Shown here in pieces: positions 25,370-34,387 of a DNA stretch of 64,000 nt (the stretch's first letter is position 1; every line of letters starts with the position of its first letter). The notes beneath the pieces were generated by a model. That model did no database searches. It had not been told where the DNA came from and saw only the letters and a list, made by a program, of their open reading frames with translations. Both the position numbers and the translations under genes were made by a program. Source of the DNA: Methanosarcina baikalica (GTDB taxonomy: Archaea > Halobacteriota > Methanosarcinia > Methanosarcinales > Methanosarcinaceae); NCBI RefSeq assembly GCF_031461075.1, contig NZ_JAVKPK010000008.1:7448-71447 (forward strand), given 5' to 3'.

Positions 25370-27865
25370 TCAAGCTTCTGTTTCAATCTCCCCCTGCATA
25401 TTCTTGAATTTTCTCATTTCCTTTATGCGCCTGGCAATGATTTCACCGAGGTAGAGCACAAGAGCTGCAAGGAGCACATATATTTTCAAGCTTACTGGCT
25501 CGTTTGATTGCCTTTCCGAGTTCTGCCTGGCATCTTTCAGGAGAAGGGCTCTTGCATCCTTCTCATTATAAATTTTCCCTCCGGTTGCAAGGATAAGAGG
25601 CTCTATATCCTTATTGAGCCCGATATCCCTGAACTCAAGCTGGTAATTTACCGCAAGCGGATAGCCGGAGATATCGTGAATTCCGATATTTTCGGGATTT
25701 ACGCTTGCCTCATATGTGTTCCTTCCGGTTAGAGCAAGATCCAGGGGGCTTCCGTCCAGTTTCAGTTGCGGGATTCCCTCATCGTACATCGTAAGAATGA
25801 GGTCGGAAGGAGTTCCGAGCCAGGTATCCGGGCCGTCCAGGACAGCCCCTTCTTCAGCTCTCGGGTTTCCTATTGCCCAGTTCGTAGTGCCTGAAATAAG
25901 TTTGGCATTCGACCCGTTATAAAGAACAGACGCCCAGCGAGAACCTTCACCTTCTCCATTGTCCGTGGTAAGGGCTGCAACTCTACCGAGCCCGAAGCGC
26001 CATGTGGTGAGCACAGGCTTTCCTGTCGTGGTAATAACCAGGCGCTCAGCTCCTGCCTTTGGGGTCACATCATTATATCCTGTAATATTGGCAGTAAGGT
26101 TTACATCTTTCGTGATGAAGCTATCTGGAGAATAAGCATAGAGAGAATAATCAGGCGTTACATTTTCTTCATTCTCTTTTTCTTCTTCCGGAGACTCTTC
26201 AGTTGTCCCAAAATCAAAATTTACCCTTTCTGGCTCCTGACCAGTTTCTGTCACATTGATTCGCTTATAGTTATTTTCAAGTCCAAGTTCCTTCATTAAC
26301 ATCTCAGCATAGAAATTTCTGGCTTTATCAGTTTGCGAAGGAGCTGCCGAGTGTACATGGATAAAGTACAGGTTTACACCGAGTTTCTGCAGGTCTTTTG
26401 CAGCCTGAAGGCTTGGTTCGTAGGACTCCTCGATTCCTCCGTCCGAAATTATAATGGCATCAAGTTCGCCATCTTTGCCTGCAAGCATCTGTTTTGCGCC
26501 TATAAGCCCCTGATCAAGTGAAGTCTTGCTCTGTTCGTCGCTGGTCAACCGCGAGATTTTGTCTTCCATAATCGCCCGGTTCTGAGGAAGCCCCAAAGAC
26601 AAAAATCCTCCAAAAATATCATAATCCTTGCTTCCGAAAGCTATAGCCGCAGCATTTGCATCTCTGAGGTTTTCATTACGGATAATATATATAGCATTTC
26701 CGAGGATATCCCCTTGAGCTCCGTGATCCCTTGCACTTGGAGAGATGTCAAGGATCAGGACAAGGTTTCTTCCTCCCTTATATTCGGAAGGTTTTGAAAG
26801 CACAGGCAGGATTTCCTCAAGAGAAGAATTGAGGTAACTTCCGTAGTTATAAGCTTTGTCTCCTCCCACAACAGCCAGCCCGCCTCCATTGCTGACATAA
26901 TTTTTGATTTCTTTCATCTGGGCTTCGGAAAGGGAACTTATAAGCTGATTGTCAAGCACCAGAACTTTGCTGCCTTCAAGAACACCTGCTCCGGGGTAAC
27001 TACTGGCAACAGAAACATTATAAAGGCTATTAAGAATCTGAGCAAGGGGAGAATCAGGCTCACTCGTGACAAGAGTAAGCTTCGGTTTGGGAATTACGTA
27101 CACGGATTTGGAGAACTCATTGTTAATGCTGTTCAGGTCTTCCCCTGCTGGGGTTATCTTTACACTGATATTGTGAGCGCCGAGAGTGGTGAAATCTTGA
27201 TTATATGGAATAGTATAGTTTCGAGTATTCTGAGAAAAAGGTCCGCTTCGGACAAGCTCCCCGTCCACAGACACTTCAAGAGAATAACTGATATTTTGTT
27301 CAAAAGCCTGGCGGACAACTACCTCAAACTCGTTCTGGTTATCCACGACAACTGTTTTGTCCCCGATAACCTCGACGCTCAGGTCATTTGCCTTAAGTTC
27401 GGGCTGGACAAGGTAAACCGGAGTGTCGGTTTCTTTTGCAAGCTCCAGGGCATCGACAAGGCTCTTTCCTGCATTACTATTTCCATCACTGACCAGCACT
27501 ATCTGGTTGCCGCTGCCTGCATACTGGGTAATGGTATCTCCAAGAAACGTTTTATCCCCGGTTAGCTGAACTAAAGTTGTGGGAGTGTTGGCTGTAAGGG
27601 CTTTATACAGTTCGGTGCCAGTTTCTTCAGGAAAAATACCCATACTTGCTGTCTGGTCCTGAACCAACACAAGTGATGGATCTTCTTCACTAGTAGTCTG
27701 TGTAACCGTAGTAAAGGGAGCAGCCAGAGCAAGTACAAGGAGGACAGCGACAAGCATCCTCCATTCTACAAGTTTCGTTTTTGTCTTCCGCAGGAAATAG
27801 AACCCGGCAATTATAACGGGAATTATGAGGAGGAGCATTTCCGGGCGTTCAAGGGATATGTTCAT
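25370..27865 (-). CDS. large membrane protein with VWA domain (BatA/BatB-like, second VWA gene)
   Basis: 831 residues. Two N-terminal transmembrane helices (about 9-25 and 36-52) and one near the C-terminus frame a large extracytoplasmic region. One domain begins SLVLVQDQTASMGIFPEE. A type-A domain is seen further on (NLVLILDISPSARDHGAQGD, with an ISDGGIEESY stretch). In between lies a glutamine-amidotransferase-like fold (KVLVLDNQLISSL, NGGGLAVVGGDKAYNYGSY). It is the last gene of a MoxR-DUF58-VWA-VWA unit, overlapping the first VWA gene by 4 bases. Such units are thought to help assemble or activate membrane-surface complexes. Confidence 0.82.
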   Translation of the reverse strand: MNISLERPEMLLLIIPVIIAGFYFLRKTKTKLVEWRMLVAVLLVLALAAPFTTVTQTTSEEDPSLVLVQDQTASMGIFPEETGTELYKALTANTPTTLVQLTGDKTFLGDTITQYAGSGNQIVLVSDGNSNAGKSLVDALELAKETDTPVYLVQPELKANDLSVEVIGDKTVVVDNQNEFEVVVRQAFEQNISYSLEVSVDGELVRSGPFSQNTRNYTIPYNQDFTTLGAHNISVKITPAGEDLNSINNEFSKSVYVIPKPKLTLVTSEPDSPLAQILNSLYNVSVASSYPGAGVLEGSKVLVLDNQLISSLSEAQMKEIKNYVSNGGGLAVVGGDKAYNYGSYLNSSLEEILPVLSKPSEYKGGRNLVLILDISPSARDHGAQGDILGNAIYIIRNENLRDANAAAIAFGSKDYDIFGGFLSLGLPQNRAIMEDKISRLTSDEQSKTSLDQGLIGAKQMLAGKDGELDAIIISDGGIEESYEPSLQAAKDLQKLGVNLYFIHVHSAAPSQTDKARNFYAEMLMKELGLENNYKRINVTETGQEPERVNFDFGTTEESPEEEKENEENVTPDYSLYAYSPDSFITKDVNLTANITGYNDVTPKAGAERLVITTTGKPVLTTWRFGLGRVAALTTDNGEGEGSRWASVLYNGSNAKLISGTTNWAIGNPRAEEGAVLDGPDTWLGTPSDLILTMYDEGIPQLKLDGSPLDLALTGRNTYEASVNPENIGIHDISGYPLAVNYQLEFRDIGLNKDIEPLILATGGKIYNEKDARALLLKDARQNSERQSNEPVSLKIYVLLAALVLYLGEIIARRIKEMRKFKNMQGEIETEA

Positions 27866-29739
27866 AATTCACCTCTCCCGCGTATGATCAAGATTTCAAG
27901 TAGTATGAGCAGGAACATAACTCCTATGAGATAATCGGTAATGTCATTTTTGGCGGTATAGGAATCTGCCTTCACAAGTTTTGGTCCGTCTTTCGCAACA
28001 GCCCGTTGGATCAATTCCGAGGCATCGACTGTAGTGTTAGATTCCTTGTCATTGTAGAGATTGACTGCAATTTTCTTCCCTGAAATCTCGTAAACCCCAA
28101 CCTCATCAAAAAGGATATGGTTTGAAGTAAAAGTCTTTGAAGGAGTTTTGATTTCTTCGGTCTTCGACAGGGAGGTCAATGTGCCTGTATTCAGATTATA
28201 TTCGGAAATATCTCCTGCCCCTCCGAGCCATTGGACAAGTTTAATCCAGAAGACAGGGTACTCAGGAAGGTTGTGGAAATTATTCCAGGAATTTTCTCCT
28301 AACTCATCACTTAATCCCATATAGAAAACAGTTCCCTTGCCTACCTGCCAGTAACTTAGTACAGGGACACCGTTTTCGAGAGTTACCAGGGTTGTCGAGC
28401 CGGTCCTTTCAGTTGCATTCAGATATTTGCGGACCGAGATTTCATCACTTCTAATATCCTTCGTAATGCTGCTCTGCAGAGATTCCTTAACTCCAAGTCC
28501 GTTTTCTGCCTCCTCGATTCCTATAGGCTTCACAGGCAGGATCTTGATCAGGTCAACCTCAGTTTTCTCGGGAACCAGGGCGCCGCTTACAATGAAGACT
28601 GCATTGCCCCCATTCCTGACATAGCTTTCAATTCTTTCGACCGAGTTGTTGGCAATAGGGGTTTCTTTCTGAGCAAGTACAACAAGTGTGTAATTGTCAA
28701 GTTCATCAGGCACGGATTTCGAGACCGTCAGGTTACTATCCGGGAGCAGTGAGAGTGCAGTTTTTGAAGGCAATTTCCCATTATCAGTAACATAGAGTAT
28801 ATGCTGCTCTGAGGTATCCGGAATAGAAATATAGGCTTTATTGTCAACAGGCAGGCTATCTTCTACATTAAGCCGAACTGTTGTGATTCCTGGCCCCAGA
28901 TTTTCCAGAGTGAACTGGTTTGTCTCGCCTGCAGGGACATCAAGGGAAAAAGACGTAGAAGCATTTCCTGAAGTTCCTCTGCCGGTTTCGATCTCAACGC
29001 TTTCGTTATGGTCCCTGTAGTTTTTAATTACACCTGTATAGCCATATTTTCCGTCAGCGGCTTCGATCCAGCCATTGATAATCCCTATATTATCAGCAGG
29101 CTTTCCCACTTTTACGAAATTGACCTCAATCCCATAAGACTCAGCCAGGTTTTTGGAGGCAACAGGATCGTCTCCCTTCGAATTGGTGAAATCCGAAATA
29201 ATGATAATTCTTCCTCCTTCCCTGGAGAGAAGACGCATACCTGTGGTAATTGCTGCAGACAGGTCGGCAGTGCCGGCTGCTGGCTTGACCTTCTTGAAAA
29301 TATCGTGTGCAGCTGATGCGTCTCCTCCCTCAAGGGCAAGCAGAGGTGTATCGGAAGCCAGGATTATGCTATTTTTCTTACTCACATAGTCGTCAGCAAT
29401 CCCAACCGCATCCTCAAAGCGGGAATCAACCTGCATACTTGCAGATGTATCAAGGATGAGCACTGTATGCTCTCCGTTCAAAGGCTCTTCCGAGTTATAG
29501 TAATAACCTGCTGCCCCAATGGAAAGAAGGATCAGCATCAGGAGCTGAATCAGGAAAAGCGGGTCCTGCACGATTTTAGTGAGCGAAGCATAAACCCGTT
29601 TTCTTTCCCTCTCAAGTTTAAGGACAAACATGAGTGAGGGGATCGAAAGCACCGCTGGTTTTGGGCGGAGCATGTAAAGAATAATAAGCGGGATGACACT
29701 CAGGAGAGCGGCAAGAGCAAATGGGTTTTCAAAAGGAAT
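27862..29739 (-). CDS. BatA-like membrane protein with VWA domain; probable AUU start
   Basis: About 625 residues if started at ATT 29739. The first in-frame ATG, at 29673, would cut off the conserved BatA N-terminus IPFENPFALAALLSVIPLII that leads into YMLRPKP. GGAGG (plus-strand 29748-29752) stands 8 bases before the ATT and lies in the last codons of the DUF58 gene. A VWA domain with the MIDAS-type motif DTSASMQVDS follows the second transmembrane helix. Further domains resemble a glutamine-amidotransferase-like fold, and a C-terminal helix ends the protein. It acts with the neighbouring MoxR ATPase and DUF58 protein. Confidence 0.85.
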   Translation of the reverse strand: MPFENPFALAALLSVIPLIILYMLRPKPAVLSIPSLMFVLKLERERKRVYASLTKIVQDPLFLIQLLMLILLSIGAAGYYYNSEEPLNGEHTVLILDTSASMQVDSRFEDAVGIADDYVSKKNSIILASDTPLLALEGGDASAAHDIFKKVKPAAGTADLSAAITTGMRLLSREGGRIIIISDFTNSKGDDPVASKNLAESYGIEVNFVKVGKPADNIGIINGWIEAADGKYGYTGVIKNYRDHNESVEIETGRGTSGNASTSFSLDVPAGETNQFTLENLGPGITTVRLNVEDSLPVDNKAYISIPDTSEQHILYVTDNGKLPSKTALSLLPDSNLTVSKSVPDELDNYTLVVLAQKETPIANNSVERIESYVRNGGNAVFIVSGALVPEKTEVDLIKILPVKPIGIEEAENGLGVKESLQSSITKDIRSDEISVRKYLNATERTGSTTLVTLENGVPVLSYWQVGKGTVFYMGLSDELGENSWNNFHNLPEYPVFWIKLVQWLGGAGDISEYNLNTGTLTSLSKTEEIKTPSKTFTSNHILFDEVGVYEISGKKIAVNLYNDKESNTTVDASELIQRAVAKDGPKLVKADSYTAKNDITDYLIGVMFLLILLEILIIRGRGEL

Positions 29740-29741
29740 TT

Positions 29742-30623
29742 TTAGCGCCTCCTTCTCCTGATAGTATGGTAAAAAGCATCAAAAATAGGGGTGTCGGTTG
29801 TAAAGGTATAAAATTCGGCCCCTGCCTTCATGCAGGCTTTTTTGATCCTTGCGTTGTGGTCATCAAGCTTTCCAATATACCTTTCCTTGAATTTTTCACT
29901 TACATAAGTCCTGATCTCTTCTCCTGTTTCGAGGTCTACAAGTTTGCTGTTTCCTTTAAGTGGGAGCACTTTTTCCGTGGGATCGAGCACCTGGATCAGA
30001 ATAAGGTCGTGGTCAGATAGTCTGGAAACTGCTGTTTCTATTGCCTGAGGGTCCTGAAGAAAATCCGAGATAAGGATTACAAGAGACCTGGACTTGATTT
30101 CCCGGCTGTACTTTAGGACTGCTTCCCCTATGGAAGTCCCACCGGATAATTGGAGCTCTGTCAACCTATCAATCGCCCGTAAAAGGCTTTTTCTTCCACG
30201 GCTGGGTTTGTTAATATCAACTTCCTGTGTAAACGTGGAGATTGCAAACCTGTCGTTATATTTTGTTACCATGTAGGCGTAGCCTGCAGCGAGCATTGCA
30301 GCATATTCGAACTTCGAAGTCCCCTTTTCAGGATAATCCATGCTTTTGCTGGCATCCAGAAGGATATGGGTTGTAAGGGTTTTCTCTTCCTCAAACTGCC
30401 GCACATAGAGTTTTTCAGTCCTCGCATAGGCTTTCCAGTCAATGTCTTTTAAGGCATCGCTAGAGTCATACTCTCTAAACCCGATGGTATCTATGCCGTG
30501 TCCGCTTCGGGTGGACGGACGATTTCCGGCATAAACTGTCGATACCCGCTTCCGGACAGAGAATGTAAAGCGGTCAAGCTGCCTGAAAAAGTCCGTTTCG
30601 ATTTTTTGTTTTGTGCGAGTCAT
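29742..30623 (-). CDS. DUF58 domain protein
   Basis: 293 residues, cytoplasmic. The DUF58 signature GHGIDTIGFREYDSSDALKDIDWKAYART is at about 39-67 (given here as the segment around GFREYDSSDALKDIDWKAYA). It is followed by a VWA-like fold with DASKSMDYPEKG at about 88-99 and LVILISDFLQD. DUF58 proteins are regular partners of MoxR ATPases and BatA-type VWA proteins. Its stop precedes the VWA gene's proposed start by two bases. Confidence 0.9.
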   Translation of the reverse strand: MTRTKQKIETDFFRQLDRFTFSVRKRVSTVYAGNRPSTRSGHGIDTIGFREYDSSDALKDIDWKAYARTEKLYVRQFEEEKTLTTHILLDASKSMDYPEKGTSKFEYAAMLAAGYAYMVTKYNDRFAISTFTQEVDINKPSRGRKSLLRAIDRLTELQLSGGTSIGEAVLKYSREIKSRSLVILISDFLQDPQAIETAVSRLSDHDLILIQVLDPTEKVLPLKGNSKLVDLETGEEIRTYVSEKFKERYIGKLDDHNARIKKACMKAGAEFYTFTTDTPIFDAFYHTIRRRRR

Positions 30624-30761
30624 TCTGGATCGTCAATCAAAAAGTCCGGTTTATCCCGGACCCGGAAAACCCCTTCAGGGTCATTTAAACTTAATTTTAC
30701 AGTTCAGTTTCTGGCCATCAACCCTATAATTCGGTTTCTGGCCATCACCCATGCTCAGGTT

Positions 30762-31736
30762 TTACTTTACTTTCTTGAGAATATCCTCAATGGCCTGGTC
30801 AGGGGTCATCCCACTTCTTTCGGCTTCGAAAGTCAGGATAAGCCTGTGGCGCAGAACCGGATATGCCATGTAATCAATATCCTCTTTGCTTACGAAATTT
30901 CTGCCTTCTATAAGGGCCCTGGCTTTTGCAGCAAGGATAATACCGATGGATGCCCTGGGAGAAGCCCCGTACTCGATATGGTCTTTGTCTTTTCTTGTCA
31001 TGCCGACAATAGAAAGGACGCGCTGCTTGAGTTCCTCGGAGATAGGGACCTGCCTGGTGAGTTTCTGCAAATCGAGAAGGGTGGACTTATCCAGGCCCCT
31101 GGAAATCTTCGGGGTTTCGGATTTCGTATATCGGTTTATTATCTCCATTTCCTCTTCATAGGAGGGGTAATCTACAAGGATTTTTAAGAGAAAACGATCG
31201 AGCTGGGCTTCAGGCAGGGGATATGTGCCTTCCATTTCTATGGGGTTCTGGGTAGCAAGGATAAAGAAGGGACTGTCCAGCAGGAAGGTATCATTTCCTA
31301 CTGTTACCTGTTGTTCCTGCATAGCTTCCAGCAGGGCTGACTGAGTTTTCGGAGACGCCCTGTTAACCTCATCCGCAAGGACGACATTTGCAAAAACCGG
31401 CCCCGGGGAGAACCTGAATTCTTTTCTGTTTTCTTTCTCTTCAATAACATTTGTCCCTATGATGTCAGAAGGCATAAGGTCAGGAGTACATTGAATCCTG
31501 CTGAATTTCAGGTTCATAGCCTTTGAAACAGTAGAGATCATAAGGGTTTTTCCAAGCCCTGGATTACTCTCCACGAGGGCATGTCCTTCACAGAGAATTG
31601 CAATCATAATCTGTTCGATTACTTTATTCTGGCCTACTATGACGTGCCCTATTTCTTCAAAGAAATTTTTGAAAATCCTGCCTGCGTTCTGATAGGTCGT
31701 GGCAGCTTGCCCAGAGTCCGTATTATTCTCACTCAT
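30762..31736 (-). CDS. MoxR-family AAA+ ATPase
   Basis: 324 residues. Walker A is ESNPGLGKTLMIS, Walker B is VVLADEVNRASPKTQSALLE, and sensor I is FFILATQNPIEMEGTYPLPE, all diagnostic of MoxR. An AGGTGA ribosome site precedes the ATG. MoxR ATPases act as chaperones that insert metal or cofactors or activate partner complexes, together with VWA proteins. Here it begins the run MoxR-DUF58-VWA-VWA, with a membrane protein gene 200 bases upstream in the same direction. Confidence 0.94.
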   Translation of the reverse strand: MSENNTDSGQAATTYQNAGRIFKNFFEEIGHVIVGQNKVIEQIMIAILCEGHALVESNPGLGKTLMISTVSKAMNLKFSRIQCTPDLMPSDIIGTNVIEEKENRKEFRFSPGPVFANVVLADEVNRASPKTQSALLEAMQEQQVTVGNDTFLLDSPFFILATQNPIEMEGTYPLPEAQLDRFLLKILVDYPSYEEEMEIINRYTKSETPKISRGLDKSTLLDLQKLTRQVPISEELKQRVLSIVGMTRKDKDHIEYGASPRASIGIILAAKARALIEGRNFVSKEDIDYMAYPVLRHRLILTFEAERSGMTPDQAIEDILKKVK

Positions 31737-31935
31737 ATTTACTTCACCTGTTAATTTGCTGTTTTCGCAGATCTTGAAGCCCGCTTTCTACCGGATGTTA
31801 CTTGCTCCTGCAACAGTGTACCATCCAGAACACAGCCTGTTATTCAAAAACTGTTTTTAGATAACTTTCGATTAAATTGAATCAGATAAGTCCATTTTCA
31901 GATGCATTTTCTTAATTTCAGATACATTTTCTAAA

Positions 31936-32886
31936 TTATTCTTCTGCAAGTCCTTCAAAATAACTCTGGATAACATTCCTGTATCCTTCAGGTAGATTTT
32001 CATAATAAGCCTGGGAAGCAACCGCTTCCGGGTTTACAAGGTCTGATTGGATAAATGATTCGTTCATTTGTTTTCCTTCTTCCTGGCTTGTAAAGCCCTG
32101 GCCTGCACCCGGAGGAATCTTCAGATCAACTTCTTTGCCTTCCACCACAATAACGGCAGGTTCTCCAAAGAGGTCTTTCTGGCTGTCGTTATTCGATGTC
32201 CCGCCATTTTCCTCTACAGGGAAGAGGTCGGTATTTGAATCCGAGGCAAGGGGGATTTTTTCGATCACTCCGTTAAGGTCAGTGGGGCTGATAGTTGTCT
32301 GGTATCCGGTTCCGGCAACGTATGCAAGAAGAGAAACCGCGAACACTATTACAAGCAGGTTCTTTGCAAGCTTTCTCCTGTTAAGAAAGGATGAGGATTT
32401 CACAGGTTTCGAATCAATTATAACCCCGCCTATAAGATCCCGGACAATGATGTTGTCCGTATTCCGATTATCATAGGCGGTCCTTAACCTCTCCTTGAGC
32501 ACAGGGTGTGTCTCTTCTAGAAGGGAAATAGCATCTTTCTTTTCAGCTCTGTAATGCCTTATGGCTGTGAGGATAAGGGAGAAAGCAAAAGCCAGGAAAA
32601 TAAGCCCGAGCGTTTCAAAAATAACTCCGAAACCCAGAATATTGTATTTTGCGCCGGTATAAGGTTCGAAGGTGCTAAACATTAGGAATAAATCTCGCAT
32701 GTTAAAAAGCATGAAAAGGACATAAAGGACGAGAAAAGTTGCAAGCAAGTCTGCAAAATCATAGAGTCCTCTATATTTTTTCAAAACCGATTCGTGTTTG
32801 TTTACTATATCTTCAATATTCAGAGCTATCTCGCTCCCTTTTGCAACCGGAAATGTCGGCCGTGGTAATAAGTACGAATTGTGCAC
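31936..32886 (-). CDS. membrane protein of unknown function upstream of MoxR
   Basis: Up to 316 residues with four hydrophobic segments: two near residues 45-65 and 82-107, and one near 175-195 leading to an acidic, low-complexity extracytoplasmic tail. The tail ends in YENLPEGYRNVIQSYFEGL, a segment that looks like the conserved end of methanogen homologues. The N-terminal 21 residues from the GTG at 32886 are doubtful: no ribosome site precedes them, whereas GGGAG lies 10 bases before an in-frame CTG at 32823 that would give M-NIEDIVNKHE. Position suggests a partner of the MoxR/VWA system. Confidence 0.7.
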   Translation of the reverse strand: MHNSYLLPRPTFPVAKGSEIALNIEDIVNKHESVLKKYRGLYDFADLLATFLVLYVLFMLFNMRDLFLMFSTFEPYTGAKYNILGFGVIFETLGLIFLAFAFSLILTAIRHYRAEKKDAISLLEETHPVLKERLRTAYDNRNTDNIIVRDLIGGVIIDSKPVKSSSFLNRRKLAKNLLVIVFAVSLLAYVAGTGYQTTISPTDLNGVIEKIPLASDSNTDLFPVEENGGTSNNDSQKDLFGEPAVIVVEGKEVDLKIPPGAGQGFTSQEEGKQMNESFIQSDLVNPEAVASQAYYENLPEGYRNVIQSYFEGLAEE

Positions 32887-33044
32887 GAAACATGTAAATA
32901 TACTGTAGGAAGATATTCTAGAAAGATACTATAGAAAGATAGTATATAAAGGTGCACGTTCCAGGGTATGCATTTTTGCAGATTTGCACACCCATCCGAG
33001 TTTTTGTCTTTAAATTCGCACCTTTGAATATGGCAGGGATCCAA

Positions 33045-33932
33045 TCAATATCCTTTGTCAATATTCACAGACCTGAATGTTTTAAAAGCGGGATAGGAAC
33101 CCAGTATCTTTAGAGTATCAGTTTTAGCTTTTATATCTTTTAAAGCATCTTTTACAAGTGCGTCGCTGTCATGCCCTTCAAAATCGATATAGAAATAGTA
33201 GTCTCCAAGTTCCTTTTTCGAAGGTCTGGACTCGATTTTTGTCAGATTAATTTTTCTTTTTGCAAAAGTCCCGAGAATTTCATATAATGCTCCTGGTCTG
33301 TCTTTTTCCAGATAAACTATAAGGGAAGTTTTGCAGGCTGAAGAGCTGCATTTCTCAGACCCGGTTTCAGGTTCGGTCAAAGTTTTTTTTCCGGCTTTCA
33401 AAACAATGAAACGGGTGTAGTTCTCTTTCTTATCCTGAATATTTGAGAGAAGAACCTTCAGCCCGTAGCACTCTGCAGCTTCAGGGGACGCTATTGCTGC
33501 CATTTCTTCAAACTCTCCTGCAAGCCTGGCCGCATGGGAAGTGCTGCCCGTGCTCCTGAGTTCGGCATCAGGAAAATGTTTCTTCAGGAAATGTCTGCAC
33601 TGGGCAAGCCCCTGAGGATGTGAAAGTATGACCCTTACCTTTTCAGGCCCGCCTTTCGAGAGCAGGCAGTGCTCGATTCTGACGACTATCTCTCCGACTA
33701 TCTTAGCTTCGTTCTCTAAAAGGAGGTCGAGAGTAACGCCTACAGAACCTTCAATAGAGTTTTCTATCGGTATTATTGAGATATCCGATTTCCCCTGTAC
33801 CGTCGCCAGGAACGCATCCTCTATATCTGCAAAATACCGGAGTTCTGAGCCGCTCATACTGTATTTCTGCATCCACAACTTTGCAGCTTTTTCAGAATAA
33901 GAGCCTTCGGGCCCCATTACGCCTACAATCAT
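33045..33932 (-). CDS. pheA: prephenate dehydratase
   Basis: Converts prephenate to phenylpyruvate in phenylalanine synthesis. 295 residues from the ATG at 33932. The catalytic domain (1-185) begins MIVGVMGPEGSYSEKAA and has IPIENSIEGSVG, LSHPQGLAQCR and the conserved threonine region NIQDKKENYTRFIV. The regulatory ACT domain follows (about 205-290, with the KDRPGALYEILGTFA and NLTKIESRPSKK motifs). An in-frame extension back to 34043 exists but is encoded by a GC-rich repeat next to a MITE and should be ignored. Confidence 0.94.
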   Translation of the reverse strand: MIVGVMGPEGSYSEKAAKLWMQKYSMSGSELRYFADIEDAFLATVQGKSDISIIPIENSIEGSVGVTLDLLLENEAKIVGEIVVRIEHCLLSKGGPEKVRVILSHPQGLAQCRHFLKKHFPDAELRSTGSTSHAARLAGEFEEMAAIASPEAAECYGLKVLLSNIQDKKENYTRFIVLKAGKKTLTEPETGSEKCSSSACKTSLIVYLEKDRPGALYEILGTFAKRKINLTKIESRPSKKELGDYYFYIDFEGHDSDALVKDALKDIKAKTDTLKILGSYPAFKTFRSVNIDKGY

Positions 33933-33971
33933 TTGAAGAGTTAATTGGGGGGATGGTAGTAATATTTTTTG

Positions 33972-34072
33972 ATGCCCGAGTTGCGCCAGCAGAGTTGCGG
34001 CTCTGCAGTGCGCTGTCCTTCCCGAGTTCCGCTTCGGGAGCACGGGGTCCTTTTCGCTGCGCTCAAGAGGAC
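33972..34072. repeat. GC-rich palindromic repeat next to MITE (copy 1)
   Basis: Contains CCCGAGTTCCGCTTCGGG (34021-34038), which folds back on itself, and ends with GCTCAAGAG. A related block, CCCGAGTCCCGTTTCGGG with the same GCTCAAGAG end, precedes the second MITE of the same family at 40.9 kb. Confidence 0.6.
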
Positions 34073-34074
34073 TA

Positions 34075-34206
34075 AGAGCCTATCCGAAAAGTGATTACCT
34101 GCTGTAATTTTTACAATGTGCAATATGCAAAAACGGAACGATATTCTGATATTATATACCTATTATGACTTTTCAACATGCATTGTTGACTTTTTGGACA
34201 GGCTCT
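34075..34206. mobile_element. MITE-like element, AGAGCC family, copy 1 (132 bp)
   Basis: Starts AGAGCCTATCCGAAAAGT and ends with the near-perfect inverse ACTTTTTGGACAGGCTCT. The interior matches the copy at 40915-41049 over its whole length (GTTACCTGCTGTAA-type left half, GACTTTTCAACATGCATT right half). No coding capacity. Confidence 0.82.
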
Positions 34207-34387
34207 AATTTAGAGGTTAGAAAGAGTTGAAACCGTTGAAAGCACGGAAAACATGGAATAAAGGCAAAAGTGCACAATTTTTCCGTGATTCCCGTGTTTT
34301 TCATGCTTAATAGTAATTTGAATTGGGTTTTTCCGTGCTCTCATAGGTTATAGGTCCCTGATTTGGCAGCTTACTGCTGTCTTTGAG

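Noticed and set aside
30498..31187. A 229-residue forward frame opposite DUF58 and MoxR
   Set aside because: It spans the gap between two clear minus-strand genes and has no family resemblance or start signal.
33933..34043. 37-residue N-terminal extension of prephenate dehydratase
   Set aside because: It is encoded by the GC-rich palindromic repeat beside a MITE and precedes the normal family start MIVGVMGPEGSYSE.
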